Positions 32,702-44,610 of a stretch of 64,000 nt of DNA are shown here, piece by piece. The stretch comes from Scolanthus callimorphus (Eukaryota; Cnidaria; Anthozoa; Actiniaria; Edwardsiidae): assembly GCA_033964015.1 (NCBI GenBank), contig CM066918.1, forward strand, positions 29,612,595-29,676,594, read 5' to 3'. The position numbers were made by a program, and so were the translations under genes. Under the pieces are notes generated by a model that was not told the DNA's origin, ran no database searches, and saw nothing but the letters and a program-made list of their open reading frames with translations. Numbering within the stretch: position 1 is the first letter of the stretch; every line of letters starts with the position of its first letter.

Positions 32702-33590
32702 ATGCACCAGTCAATTGTAACCACCACCCCCCTTCCCCAACCTTGGGGAAGCGTGGGGAAAACGTGGGGCATTTATAAGTATAGACTATAGGTATTAAGG
32801 CTTTGGTCCTGACTACATGGGGATATTCTCGTGATGGATCCCCCACCCCATGAGTGTGGGGAATTAGGTGGGGGATAGAATTGTTCCCAATCTCTCCGTT
32901 CACCTTGAAATACATCCACCCCCCTTTAGCAGCGCTGACCACATACCAAACGATGCAAAACGCAATTGATGTGATTTTCCAAGGAACTTTGAGGTAATTT
33001 ATTTGCCATATTATTTTACCAATGCATTATATATAGAGAATATTACACGGTGGTGCGAAGATATGAGTTTTATTTTCGAGTGGCAAGAACAATATTTTAC
33101 GAATGAGCGCAGCGAATGAGTAAAATATTGTTTTTGACACGAGAAAATAAAACTCATATCTTCAAACCACCGTGTAATTTTCTTTTTATTATATAGACAA
33201 ACCAGAAAAAAATATTCCAAATTGATTTCCAAGCACTTTTGTTTTGACCGATATCCTCACTAGTGAGGATATGGAAAATATGTCACTGAGGACCCGGATG
33301 TAGCTTCGTATGAGATCTACGAGTGGCGTATTTCCCAGTTAAACACTCGTGTCTATATAATAAATCTTATTAGGTGCTTTCCTCATTTCTTTCTAATAAT
33401 GTTCAGAAGTGTTCAGCATATACTATTGAAATACATGATGTGGTAGCTCACTCTTGCCCCACAGGGTGGGGGAATTTCCGACACATTTTGCCTCAAGGGT
33501 GGGGACAAAATCTAGTATGACTCAGCTAAAAATCCATGTCCCCACCCTTCCCTGAGGTTAGGGGGTGGTGGTTACAATTGACTGGTGCAT
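32702..33590. mobile_element. Element with ~30-bp inverted ends enclosing another fold-back
   Basis: ATGCACCAGTCAATTGTAAC plus CACCACCCCC at the left is exactly complemented at the right by GGGGGTGGTG plus GTTACAATTGACTGGTGCAT. CCCCAC-rich boxes recur near both ends (32820-32930 and 33450-33560). The centre (about 32950-33400) is unrelated AT-rich DNA containing the hairpin 33042-33178, so it is probably a nested insertion. Confidence 0.8.
33042..33178. repeat. Hairpin element, ~60-bp arms
   Basis: ATTACACGGTGGTGCGAAGATATGAG at the left pairs with CTCATATCTTCAAACCACCGTGTAAT at the right. The arms continue as TTTTATTTTC / GAAAATAAAA and AACAATATTTTAC / GTAAAATATTGTT around GAATGAGCGCAGCG. Confidence 0.85.
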
Positions 33591-35202
33591 AACTTCATCT
33601 CACAACCTACACCTACACCACCTTATCTCCCCACTACTCAATGACTCGCCCAGGGCAATCTTTAACCACTTGGTGAGTATTGCCTTTTGCATAGCATTCT
33701 CTGCAATACATCAAGTTCTTTATTTGCTTTATTGATGTCCAACCTTGCCATTTTGAGCTGAAGTCTGAGCCACCTAGAAATGCAAGTATATCATTCAAAC
33801 ATTGGTTAGGTTTTATACTTTGGAGGCAGCGCAATCAAATTTTGTGTATAGAGGAAATACATTTTTTTTTAAATAAAGAAGAAACAACAACTAACTAACT
33901 TTAGCTGTCTTCAATTTGGGTGTGTGTCATTTTCACACGAACTGTATACTTTGCACTATAGGAAAAGGAGCTTATGATGTCATAATAATATATTTGTTAT
34001 TTGTTTTAGATTACATAAGAACTGAGCAATAGCTGTCAGGAAGAATTTGCCAGAAAGAAGGAATCCACAGGTAAGGTATCTCAAGGATAGTAAACCTTAC
34101 TTAGTAATTTAAATGATTGACAAGCAAGACAGGAATATTTCATTTTGCTTGAAATATACCACATCAAAAATATTTGTTGTTATCAGTCTCGGGATTCACC
34201 TCATTCCTTGGGTCGGTTGTCTCCTTTCTATACACCCAATCACTGGAACAAAATTACCAATCAATGCTGTAGCATATCCAGAAACTTACTGAACTGCAGC
34301 AAACTCACTAGTAATTATCTGAGATAGCCAAATGTATTGGATCCAGTATAGATTGTGAAAATGCATTTTTGCATATCACAGCAAGCTTTTTTACCAGCAA
34401 ACCTTCTGTACAGCCTACAGTATTTAAAGGTTGTTGCAGCAAATGCAACCACACTACAGGGGTAATGGTCTAGATTGTATTCACCACAATCAATACACTT
34501 ATTGTCCTTTATCAAGTAAACAGCACATGTGTGACATTTTGATAAGCTTGTGTAAAACCTCTTAGTTTGTTGCAAATGTAGTCCTCTCATGTCTTCCCCT
34601 CACCCCTAGGGGAAAGAGGAAAAGGACCCTGGAATATGAACTGGTCACCTGTCCCCCAAAGTTTTGTGGGGTAACAAAAATTCCAAAGTGGTAGCCTGCT
34701 TGCAGGTGTTTTTTATCACAAAAACCCTGAAAATCCCCAAATTCATAGTTGTGGCTGTCATCTTGGATGCATGGAGGAAAAGCCACAACTACGAAGTCTG
34801 GGGTTTTCAGGTTTTTTTTTGCGATAAAAAACTAATGCCTCAAAGTGGGGGTAGGATACACACATTGTCCCTTGTCTCAAAATGTTTCTGCATGAGGTTC
34901 AGACTAGTACATTTTGACTATAAAAGCACTGCGAAACAAGGGTCAAATTTCTCCATCAATCCAGCGTGCACTTGTATTGGTTGCATCAAGCCAAAGCCGC
35001 CTGTAGTCAACCGATAAGCAGTTTTGAATAACGATTTTCAAGAGAAACTTATAGTGCATAATCTTTTGTTTGAATTAAATTATGCCTGCTTTATAATTTA
35101 AACCACAAAATAACCCATCACAAAATGTACACAGAAAAGGAATGTAAAAGCAGACTAGTTATTATCTTCAAATTCTTTGCTATGTAAAATTTTTGTTACG
35201 GG

Positions 35203-35522
35203 CCATTCTAGTAGCCAGAGCTCCCCAGCTCGTTGCCTCACAGGGGAGGCTCTGGTGACATCCATTTGAGGGCCTTCGCTGATTGGCAGAAATGGCGCGC
35301 ACGCGTACATAAAAGTAGCTTAATCTAGCTTTAAAACGTATCTGTCAAAATAACACTGGCATTCGTTTCCTAGTCGTCTTTTCAACCTATGCCTTCGACT
35401 TCAACGCTCTAAAAGTAATTGTGAGGCATAAAACCACCATTTTCTTTTGAGCATACGTCGGTGGCTGTCCCCAGAGCCTCCCCCGCGAGGTGACGAGCGG
35501 GGAGGTCTGGGTACGAGAATGG
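35203..35522. mobile_element. MITE with CCATTCT...CCAGAGC ends
   Basis: CCATTCTAGTAGCCAGAGCTCC, then GCTCGTTGCCTC, is complemented at the right by GAGGTGACGAGC then GGTCTGGGTACGAGAATGG. CAGGGGAGGCTCTGG and CCAGAGCCTCCCCC form a second pair inside. No ORF. Confidence 0.75.
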
Positions 35523-36437
35523 TTGCGAGCTTCCTGTGTCTACACCACGCACGCGCCAAAATCAGCGGGAATTTGAATCGGAAATTAATAGTAAGGGAAA
35601 AATGATTTTGATATACAAAAAGTCATATAAAAACAAGCGAGGACGATTCCGAAACATCGTTTTTCTTTTTCAAGTTTGTTCTATATGTTCTTTTTCATGT
35701 TTGCTTCACGAGGTACCCACGTGGGAACTGGCGTACAGGTAACTACGTGCGCGAAAGGAAGAACCTTTTTTTAGAATACGAAAACAAAGCGGTTTCCCTA
35801 ACCATTACTTCGTCTTCCCGCATTTCGCTTGCTTTTGAGCACAGGAAGCCCAAATAGAGTTCCCTCCGGCAAGTATAAAATAGACTTTCGACCTTTTTTG
35901 TGAATGTACTTTAATGTCTTTCTGCATCAGAATTAAACATTTTAGTTTTAAGTAATGATACGCGTACGAAGTACGGCGTTCCGTGGCGACGCATGCGCAG
36001 TGACCCCTGAAAAAAGGGCCCCATACTCTGCGCTCTGATTGGCCAAAACTATACTCGAGGTGTTTTTCGTGCTTTATTCGCTGTTTTCCGGAAATGTAAA
36101 TTTACGATAATACAAAGGTTCCTTTGTTATGTAGGAATCCCGAGTTTCAGCCGAATCGTATGTTCGGAAGTGCTATTTTCCGATCATGCGTTTACCCTCC
36201 GCCATATTGAATTTTGTTCTCTTCAACGTTACTTCGACTTTAGAACACATCATCTAAATCGCGAAGTGTTCTCGAAATATCTTTAAAATACTTCTCAACT
36301 CTACTCTTAAACAGTTTTGGAGGTAAAATTTTATTCGGGCTTTTCTAAAACCTACAAGATGTTTGAAAGCAAGGCGTGCTGTTTACGAAGCTTGCATGGT
36401 GAGATAGGTGTTGAGCGAGAGTCTTACTGTATAAAGA

Positions 36438-37823
36438 ATGGCCAGCAGAGACGAGAAAAATCATTTAGCTCTTGGAGAGCAAGGAAAGAAGGGTTGGGAA
36501 AGAAATATCTGTATCTACCGCAGGGAAACAATCGATCTGAAGAAGCGTTTGAAAAGTTTACACGAGGCCGAGGAGGTGAGAAATGTCTAATCAAATGGCC
36601 TATTTTGGTCATTTATATAGGAATTCAGCTGGTTAAACCATAACATTTTCAGTTTTGTAATTCCTGGTTAGAGCATCACATTTGTAAGCTGTAAATCCTA
36701 TCAATATCCACAGAGCACAATCGATGATTCGTCTAATTCAACTTCGAGCCGAAACGAAGCAACCGCACCGGAAATGCATACGGACCGGTAAGTCCAAGTA
36801 AATTGTAAGCAAAAATAATGAATGCCGAAAGCATGAATCCAGCATATAAGGAATTTGAGTTATTGTAATAATTCGAGAATGAGCATTTTGAACTAACGCT
36901 ATACCCATAAGTTATATAAAATGAATATAAAATAATAAAACGAATCTGAATCAGACACTATGTTTACTCACAGTTGAATAAAATCACACAGAAAAACTAA
37001 TAGTTGAGTAACAAAGCCCTGCATTCCCCGTCCCCACGCTCAGGAGTATATCATAATTTTAAAATTTACTGTTTTATTATTTTCACTACATGTTTAGTGC
37101 CCTGGAATATTTATTTCCTTCACCAGGGAGAATGCCCTGCTTTTAGTAACTTCCTGTGTCAGTTGGGGAAAAAGTGGGGCATAAATCAGGTCTTTTGCCC
37201 CCCCCAAAAAAATAAATAAAAAAGCGGAATTCTTAAGGTGCTTATTGGATGTTTTGAGAAACATTTTTTAACATAAACATTTGTCGCAAGGGGAGTTTTC
37301 CAATTTTACCAGCATTTGAAATTTAGTACAAGAGGTCAATAGCACGTAGTTGAAAATGGTACAAGGTAGAAGTTTGAACTAAGCCTAAAAAATAGCAGTA
37401 GGAAATAATATGCATGCTAAATGCAAGGGAAACCGTAGCTATATCTGACACCCAATGTGTTGGCTACTCTCCTTTACCACAACTCAGTATTCCATTTCCC
37501 GGCTGCAAAAGCATTGGTTTCCCTTGTGAAAAGGCTTTCTCTTTTTTTTTCCTGGATTCACATTATTCTGTACAATTATTCATGTAGCATAGGCATTACA
37601 CAGGATATGGACTTTTTATGTGTAAAAGAGTAAAACATGGTTGTTTGTTCTTATTAGGATAGTGAAGAGAACTGAAGAGCAAAATGCAGAGTTCATTTAT
37701 ACTGGAGTCCAAACTGATAAAGAACTAGCTACTTTCCTAGAAGATGAGACCTTCAAAACAGGGGGATACAATAAACTTTATAAGGATTTAGGGAGTCTCA
37801 ATGCACTGTCCATGGCAAAGTAA
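36438..37823 (+). CDS. Small three-exon gene of unknown function
   Basis: Exons 36438-36575, 36714-36787 and 37658-37823 join in phases 0 and 2 to predict 125 residues. Donors are GAG|GTGAGA and CCG|GTAAGT; acceptors are AATATCCACAG and TTCTTATTAG. An in-frame TAA just before the ATG supports the start. The protein is hydrophilic: Lys/Glu-rich residues 1-46 (helix-prone), a Ser/Thr-rich linker 47-71, then a segment with GVQTDKELATFLEDETF and GGYNKLYKDLGSLNAL. There is no signal peptide or membrane segment. I do not recognise the family. The stop at 37821-37823 is followed at once, in the same frame, by ATG and 27 more basic codons. AATAAA at 38434 would end a leader-free 3' region of about 600 bases. 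It faces the gene at 38572-40029. Confidence 0.6.
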
Positions 37824-38433
37824 ATGACAACCTTAAAAGACTTGTTCAAAAAGGGGCAGGAAGGGGCGAAAAAGCGGAAAGAAGATGGTGGGAGACATGC
37901 TGCAGAGTAAAAAGTGGCGAGAGGCGTTTGGGGCACCACTAACAATACACCACATATATGGCGGATTTTACAGACTCACATTGTGATACAACAGGGTTTT
38001 ATGAGCCCATTATATAATATTTCTTCGTATCGCCGCTACTTGTTGAAGTTTGTGATTTCCCAGTGGTCCATTACCGTGTCATTCTCTCCACGCATCAATA
38101 ATGTTTTTAGAAAGCAATGTGTGTATACAGGAATGTCGGTGTAGTTTCTCCCTGGGACGCGTGTGTAAAAATAAATTGTTGTGAACTCAGTCCAGGAATC
38201 CTTTTGACTGGATTGCCTTCTCCAAATCAACAATATTACTGGCCAAGATCATACGGACTTCGTTGTATGATAGCTCATATATACTTGATGTTGTAATTTC
38301 CAAATGACAGCCTCAGTGTTGATTCTACTATGGTCACAGCGCACCTCTGTTTTTTTCTTTATCTAATTGTAATGCTGCTTTTTACACTTCTTCTCTACTT
38401 TAAAAATAAGCTTATTTGTCGAAAATAATGCAC

Positions 38434-38439
38434 AATAAA
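38434..38439 (+). terminator. Poly(A) signal for the 36.4-37.8 kb gene
   Basis: AATAAA in GCACAATAAACTGAAC, about 610 bases after the stop at 37823 and shortly before the end of the convergent gene at 38572. The sequence in between holds no other supported feature. Confidence 0.4.
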
Positions 38440-38571
38440 CTGAACTTGAACTACGGTCCAGTCCTCATTGTCGGATTTGAAATATTACGTATCGTCACTT
38501 TAGCAAATATTGAGATCCCAAGTCGCTGTCGATGAAAAAGTGATCCAGATAACTAAACGTTAGCGTAATCT

Positions 38572-40029
38572 TTAATTTTGGATGAGATTTACATCTCTTT
38601 CGCCATCCATACTTCGTCTACTAATATTTCGACTTGCGCATTCTATTTCCAATTCTTGCCATAGAGAATTTTGCTGATTGCTGCGCGGCGTTTTGTCTCC
38701 GTTATTTTTCAAGTACGGTAATGCTGCGGACCTGACTTTGGGTAGGATTATGACACCTTTAGGATCGCATGCTGTTAGTTTTGACATGAGGACAATATAA
38801 TTAGTAAACTATAACACGCTAATCGTCACCGAATCTAATGTTGGCTGCGGATTTAACCGTGTTCCGAACATACAATTCTCATGAGAATTTGCTGAATAGG
38901 AAATAATCTCAAGTCGAATTCATTCACCTCAAATTACAATGGCAACAAAGCTCAGAAAGACAAAATCGTATCACAAAATTCAAATTTGGCGGGCAAAGCT
39001 CCTTCGTCCAATAGATGAACTGATATTAATCGGATTAGTTTAGAAAGTAACGAGCTTAAATTGCCGCAGAGCCCATCATATCACCGTACTTCTTACGCGT
39101 ACCATTACTTAATGTTGTTAATTATTCTGTATTTCCGTTCTACGTGATGCTTCATAAGGCTTTCTGACGTTACCTTGGTAGTTTTACCCGTTTTCGAGTA
39201 ATTATGGCCACTTGAAATCACTCATGATGTTCCATAATGCGTCCTTCCGTTACCCACTACTCGAGACACAATCGAGTCAAAACACAAGAGCATATACGAG
39301 CAAGGTCTAAAAGGTGGGTGGTTCTACTACTTGAAATCATAACATCTGCGTCATATTTTACAGGTAGCTTTCAAATGATGAACCCTGAGAAAAGCAAGGG
39401 TGTATTTCCGCGAAAACAAACGTGACTAATAGCAGTGTTGATGAGTAAAAGTATTTTTTAGCGCGGTTAAAACGGTAACAGGTGCAAATTTTCACATCAG
39501 TTGATGCTTGAACGAAATGTTTTTGTAAATCATTTTTGACAGCTTTGAGTTTTAACGCGGTAAAATTTCCTTTACGGTTGCTGCTTTAATAATGTGGTGT
39601 TCAGTCGCTTGCCTAACGCCATTGATAGGTAACGACGGAGAAGCGTTTTTATGTTTTGTTCTGTAACAGAAAAAATGTTTCTCAGTATTCTATTCTATTC
39701 TATTCTGTCTTGACTGGCTTTGAGATGTCATAGGATGAGTTCGCCTTCTTGAAAACTCCAATGTTTTACTGCTAAGCAAGGAAATAGGTAAATAATTGAA
39801 CAAAGAATCAATTACTCACGAGCAATGACGTTCCGAAATTCTCAATTTTAAGTGGTTGTTCGCAAATGGCTTTTCCCAACTGTAAACATTTAGTCATGCT
39901 TGCTGAACAGGTCATGCCAAAACTACGATAAATTGACGTAACCTTGATGTCGTCATCAAGGTAGCCTCTACGCGTGACAGAGAATAATTTTGAAGTGACT
40001 TTACACCGTAGATCCAGAAGTTCCAGCAT
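38572..40029 (-). CDS. Small two-exon gene of unknown function
   Basis: Exons 39820-40029 (70 codons) and 38572-38808 (78 codons plus stop) join in phase 0 to predict 148 residues. The donor is CTC|GTGAGT; the acceptor GCGTGTTATAG has a weak pyrimidine tract. TAA lies directly in frame before the start ATG. The protein is soluble: exon 1 has RRGYLDDDIKVTSIYRSFGM and CSASMTKCLQLGKAI, exon 2 has KGVIILPKVRSAALPYL and a charged end SRRSMDGERDVNLIQN. The LDDD-KVT..YRSFGM stretch could be part of a small helical fold, but I cannot name a family. Further exons inside the 1.0-kb intron are possible. It converges on the 36.4-37.8 kb gene with tails about 130 bases apart. Confidence 0.42.
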
Positions 40030-40257
40030 TTACAGCATTATTTAACAGCCTGGAAACATGATTGACCTCCCCCTCTTCTAAAATTAATGCAAAGCCGCGT
40101 CGTGTATAAGAACACTTATTTTCATTAACAGAAAAACGTACGTTTCATGGAAATTAAAACCAGCGGAGGACTAACACAGGGAATTTCTGCAGAAAACCAT
40201 TCACGGGAAAAACTGAATTTGAGTGTCCGAAGTGTAATAGCCATGGGACAACCTAAG

Positions 40258-40986
40258 CTGCGTCCACACTTGGCACGAAATAGCACTGTACATGTGCAGA
40301 CCTGTGGTTCCAAATTTGCAGTCGTGTTCACATTTACTCTTGGTTCGCGTTCAATGAATGAAACACGTGCAATCTCGTACCCAGAGCCCGTCATCTTTTG
40401 GCCAGCGGCAAGGTTCAGGGCTCTGGGGGAATCGATTTTTTTAAAACCCAGATTCTGGGTTTCCGGTTTGATTGTTGTATGAAAGTTCGTTACGTTTTTG
40501 ACCTACCACGCATGCTCACAAATCGGATTCCCCCAGGGCCCTGAATCTTGCCGCTGGCCAAAATATGACGGGCTCTGGGTACGAGGTTGGAAACACGTGT
40601 CGACGTAGATATGCGCAGCATTGATTTATGGATAATCTTCCCGGGCACCATTTGCCACGCACGCACGCATAGGGAAATGATCTTAAACGGAGCCCCCATT
40701 CACAGGGATTTTCTGCAGAAACGCATCCATGGGAAAAGCTGAATTTCCCATGGTAGAAGAATGGGAAGTGTTCGGATTTCCCATGGCTATCCATGTGAAT
40801 TCCAAACACTTCCCATGCGTGTGCCTTGGGAAATTCAGCTTTTCCCAAGGATGGGTTTCTGTAGACATTCACTTTGATTGTAGCAGTGCTGTGCCTGAAT
40901 GTTGGCTTGGGCACTCGAAAAACTAGTGTGTTCGCATTAGTACCCGTACTCGGGCACCGTGCCCGGGCACCAAGTGTGAACGCAGC
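40258..40986. mobile_element. Element with CTGCGTNCACACTTGG ends, carrying nested insertions
   Basis: CTGCGTCCACACTTGGCACG at 40259 and GGGCACCAAGTGTGAACGCAG at about 40965 form inverted ends. Between them lie a fold-back (40374-40587, GTACCCAGAGCCCGTC / GACGGGCTCTGGGTAC with GGCCAGCGGCAAG / CTTGCCGCTGGCC) and a second copy (about 40705-40866) of the CCATGGGAAA MITE seen at 25601. A degenerate piece of that MITE also lies at 40180-40250. Confidence 0.7.
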
Positions 40987-41468
40987 CTCAACTTCCCATT
41001 CTTGTGTCATGCATAAATTGCCTGTGTAAATGAGTATGATATTCTTTAGTTTTTTTTAGCTACTATAAAATATTCCGTATCCCTAAGCAGTTTACGATGA
41101 ATGTTATTCATTGTTATATAGCGAGTGCTCACTCCAACCGAGCGCGCGCTCTTATTGGCCAAATCAAGGTCACGTGGTGAAGTACAAATCAAATATTCCC
41201 CGATCAGTCAATATTTCGAAAAATTATTGACTGGTCGGGGAATATTGCTTTCGTGCGTCGCGTTTGAGAGCGGGAAAAAAGAGAAAGATTATTGTAAACA
41301 CGCGAGTCTTTTTAAAAACCTTTGCTAATTTTGATAAGTTTTTGCTAATGCAAGAAAATTGTGTTGTTTATGAGTGTTTTCCCTTTACATGATGCAGTCG
41401 CGCGCAACTTTTCATTCTTGAAATACATTTGTTTTGACTTAATAATTGCAGTATATTTTCTGCTATAT

Positions 41469-41739
41469 AACAAAACACTTAATGACTACTCCTTCGGGAA
41501 ACACCAGTTTTGTTTCCCTCGAATCTCGATGTTTCCCTCGACTTCGTCTCGGGAAACATCGAGATTCTCTGGAAACAAAACTGATATTTCCCTCGGGAGC
41601 AGTCATTAAGCCTAGTTCCCATATAGTCTTATCTGTCGTATCTGTCGTATCAGTCATAATTCCAATTTCCATTGTTTCACGGTCGACTGATGCGACAGAT
41701 ACGACAGATAAGACTATATGGAAACCAGGCCTTAAGTGT
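41469..41739. repeat. Fold-back split by a TTAA-flanked MITE
   Basis: ACACTTAATGACT..CTCC and GGAGCAGTCATTAAG..TGT are the outer ends. Inner arms CCAGTTTTGTTTCCCTCGAATC and GATTCTCTGGAAACAAAACTG pair around GACTTCGTCTCGGG. The right arm is interrupted at TTAA (41606) by the element 41610-41731. A relative without the insertion is at 54793-54899. Confidence 0.85.
41610..41731. mobile_element. 122-bp MITE with TTAA target duplication
   Basis: It lies between TTAA at 41606-41609 and TTAA at 41732-41735. The ends are GCCTAGTTCCCATATAGTC and GACTATATGGAAACCAGGCC, extended by TTATCTGTCGTATCTGTCG / CGACAGATACGACAGATAA. TTAA duplication is characteristic of piggyBac-type transposition, so this is probably a non-autonomous relative of such an element; no transposase is in this window. 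Confidence 0.85.
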
Positions 41740-43976
41740 ATAATATTCCAATTCTACCCCCGAATTTCCATGGTCTCTTCACTTTAGCTGTTTCTACAGT
41801 TTTAAAGCGCTGATGTTGCAGATATTTTGTTTTGGCCCCTCCTGAAACACAATATTGCCAATAGCAATAACATTCAATTTGCACTTCATATCGTTCGCTG
41901 TTATAAACTGGAATGCCATGTGTTTAATATTTTTCATTCTCCTGTGTACATTTGAAATTACAATTCCGCGCGCTTGCTCTGGAGCAAAGATGCTAGTTTT
42001 CCTATGAGAAATAAAAAAGAAAACGAAGAGAGACATGTTCGAGCGAATATGACTTTGTACGTTTTGTACCAGTTTGAAGATTACCTGGAGCGGCAAAAAG
42101 TAATGACGTTTTTTTGTTTTTGACATTATAGTATACCAGGGGGATAGAAACTTCATTTGATGTTGCCGCTTTTCCCCTGCAGTATACCAAGTTCGCAAGT
42201 CGTGTCTACGTGTTAGACGGTATTTTGTCCTGTGAGCAAGCGCGCGGAATTGTAATTTCAAATGTCAAAACTCTTGCCAGGATATTCTTACTAATTAAAA
42301 CAACCTTGCGAGTTTCGGATTTATTGGCTTTGTTCAATGTACTAGTAGTAGTTTTTCAGCCTAGCCTTATTCGAATAGAGTTCTAAACAATGACAAACAA
42401 GCTAGTTGTGCACTACTCAGTTGTCACTTTTCCGCTTTTGTTCGTAAATAATGGATTAGGTTTTTTTATCAACAGCTGCTTCCAGAGCGATAAAACAGTT
42501 AGTGGCATTAACTTGGCGCTAAACATCCACTTGAGAAGAGTTGCTTGGCAACCAGATACTAATTTCAACATATTGCTTTTTGCAAAAAAAGGTTTTCCCT
42601 TCCAAACAAATAAATCCTTTCTCCCTATCGATAGCAGAATTCCAAAAAAAAATGTTGTCCTGGCTTCAGTTGTTATAATTATTTTTAAGAACTTCATAAG
42701 GCACTGGGCCCTTCATGTACCGCCTACTTATTTGTGAAACATAGGTTTAACGCTCTAAATTAATATTGAAGTTTGAATCCAAATCCCGCTGAAGAACTTT
42801 CCAAACTCGGGCCAAGTTTGGTGGAAAATTTACTTTCACTAGACAGTTTCAGTTCAGTTTCAGTAGATTGATCAGTTAGACGAACTTCTCGATGCAATAT
42901 TCTTATTATATCATCGAAAACCATAGGGTTCGGTTTTTAAAGCTGAAAAGTTATTTATGATGTGCAATTATCGGAAGGATCGACTTGGAATCATTCCCGC
43001 CATTTTGCATTTTGTTTATTTCTTTTTTCCGGCGCTGTGCCTAGTGTCTGGAGACATGGATATTGTCTTAACAACTTTTAATGTAAGCAAAGAACATTAT
43101 AAACGTGGATTCAAACAGAATAACAGGCGAGGCAAAAAAGCTGGTGCAACAATCTATTACCAGCTGTATTTGCTCACTCAAGTAAACATTGAGTCACTAA
43201 CCACGAAATTTATGACACAACTTTTCTTTTAGCTGACTTCTTGTCAATATACACCACTATCTTGGTTCTATATTGGTTTAATATATTCAATAAGGCTTGT
43301 TCGATTTTTTCTCTTTTCTTTTAAATTACTAGATAGGATAGTGACGGGTAAGCCTTTCCTGTTGACACAAATTTAATCTGACGTTCTGGTAATGAGCTTT
43401 TTACCTTACGCGATTTCTCTCACTGTTTTGTTTTTCATAATCTGACATTTTATCGCAATAGTCGTGTACTCTGGGTACCAGAGTCTTTAGACTTACTGGT
43501 AGTCTCAGTTTGGAGAACTTTGGTGTTACTAGTAGTTGGCATGTGTGGAAAGGAGTTGCTGACTTATTTTAAATTTTAAAGTGCTTGAGTTTGGAAATCT
43601 TTTCTTCTTTTTAACTCCCCCTTCAAAGTCCCGATGAAAACGAAGTGTTGTAAAATAATTTTGGATAGTAAATTTCAAATATTTTTTCCCCTTTTTTAAA
43701 TCGTTATTCGGAAGGATACGTTTTTAAATTTCATGCTTTGGAACATTTTATTAAACTGAGCAGAACAATAAAGGAGAGTCTGTGATCCCCCTTTGGAACA
43801 AAAATATTAGTAAACATTAAAATTAATGTAAGACCTGTCTACGCCCCAAATATTTCAGTGTTTTATAAAAAAATGAAAAAAATGTAAAAAAGTGTAAAAA
43901 ACATGTTCAGATAATAAAGATATATATATCAAAATACATGAAAATCAAAGTTTGAATAATTTCAAGGTACATTTTT

Positions 43977-44610
43977 TTATTCCTCGAGCCCAAATGGCTC
44001 TAAGTTAAAGGGGCACTGTCATGTTATGTCATGAATTTGGTCGACATTTGGGGTTATTTTAAGTAGCTTAAATACAGTCAATTCGCAAGAAATCAGCAAA
44101 ATAATCGTCTACGTTTGTTGAATAACCTTTCAGCTGCTAGATCAATACAAATTTGGAGTATTTTCGTGTGCTATTGACCGGATGGAATTGGATTGCGAAT
44201 TGACATTTTTGATTTCCGATCAGGCTGAACAACTTTCAAACTTGGAAATTTTGATAGCGAGAGCTATTTTAATAGCTTTAAAAAGCTTACGTAAGAAAGC
44301 CTATAAATGCAAATTTAAGTTCCTTTTTCTCCCAGTCTTAATTGCCCCGTTTTATAGCTCTCGACGGGCCGAAGGTCGAATGGGCTATTGACTCAGAGGC
44401 CATGAGTGCGAGAGGAATATAATTGTTTTAGTCAAATCACACTCTTAGGTCAATTTGTATAGCCAAAAACGTTTTCTGGTCGGGTCATTTGCCATTTTCT
44501 GGCTTTCGAAATCCGACACTTTTCGCTACTAGTAGCCTATTATAGCCTATTAGTAGCTCAACCAATCGGAACGCAGCATTGACAATAGACCACTGTGATT
44601 TGACTAAGAC
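43977..44610 (+). repeat. Dispersed repeat, copy 1 (copy 2 at 52080-52384)
   Basis: Shares CTCGAGCCC, GGCTATTGACT.AGAGGCC, GCGAGAGGAATA, GTCAATTTGTATAGCCAAAAA, CATTTGCCATTTTCTGGCTTT and CGACACTTTTCGCTACTAGT with 52080-52384. Copy 1 is lengthened by about 330 bases starting AAAGGGGCACTGTCATG, which resembles the element at 54199-54444 and looks like a nested insertion. Confidence 0.8.

Larger units (their letters stand above)
29790..36437. other. Intergenic region upstream of aquaporin B
   Basis: No supported coding gene. Candidate non-coding exon ends with good donors occur near 32440 (GATGAGC|GTAAGT) and 34072 (ATCCACAG|GTAAGG), but no frame links them. Repeats at 31396, 32702, 33042 and 35203 are listed separately. 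Simple repeats (CTGTAT)n near 31950 and ATAATAATGATAATAA near 31855 are present. Confidence 0.5.

Noticed and set aside
40147..41010. Several ORFs over 60-160 codons on both strands
   Set aside because: They lie in nested MITEs and repeat the same motifs as 25601-25766.
42957..43232. 91-codon ORF with hydrophobic N-terminus and RRGKK motif
   Set aside because: No start context, splice or promoter support; composition near the end looks non-coding.
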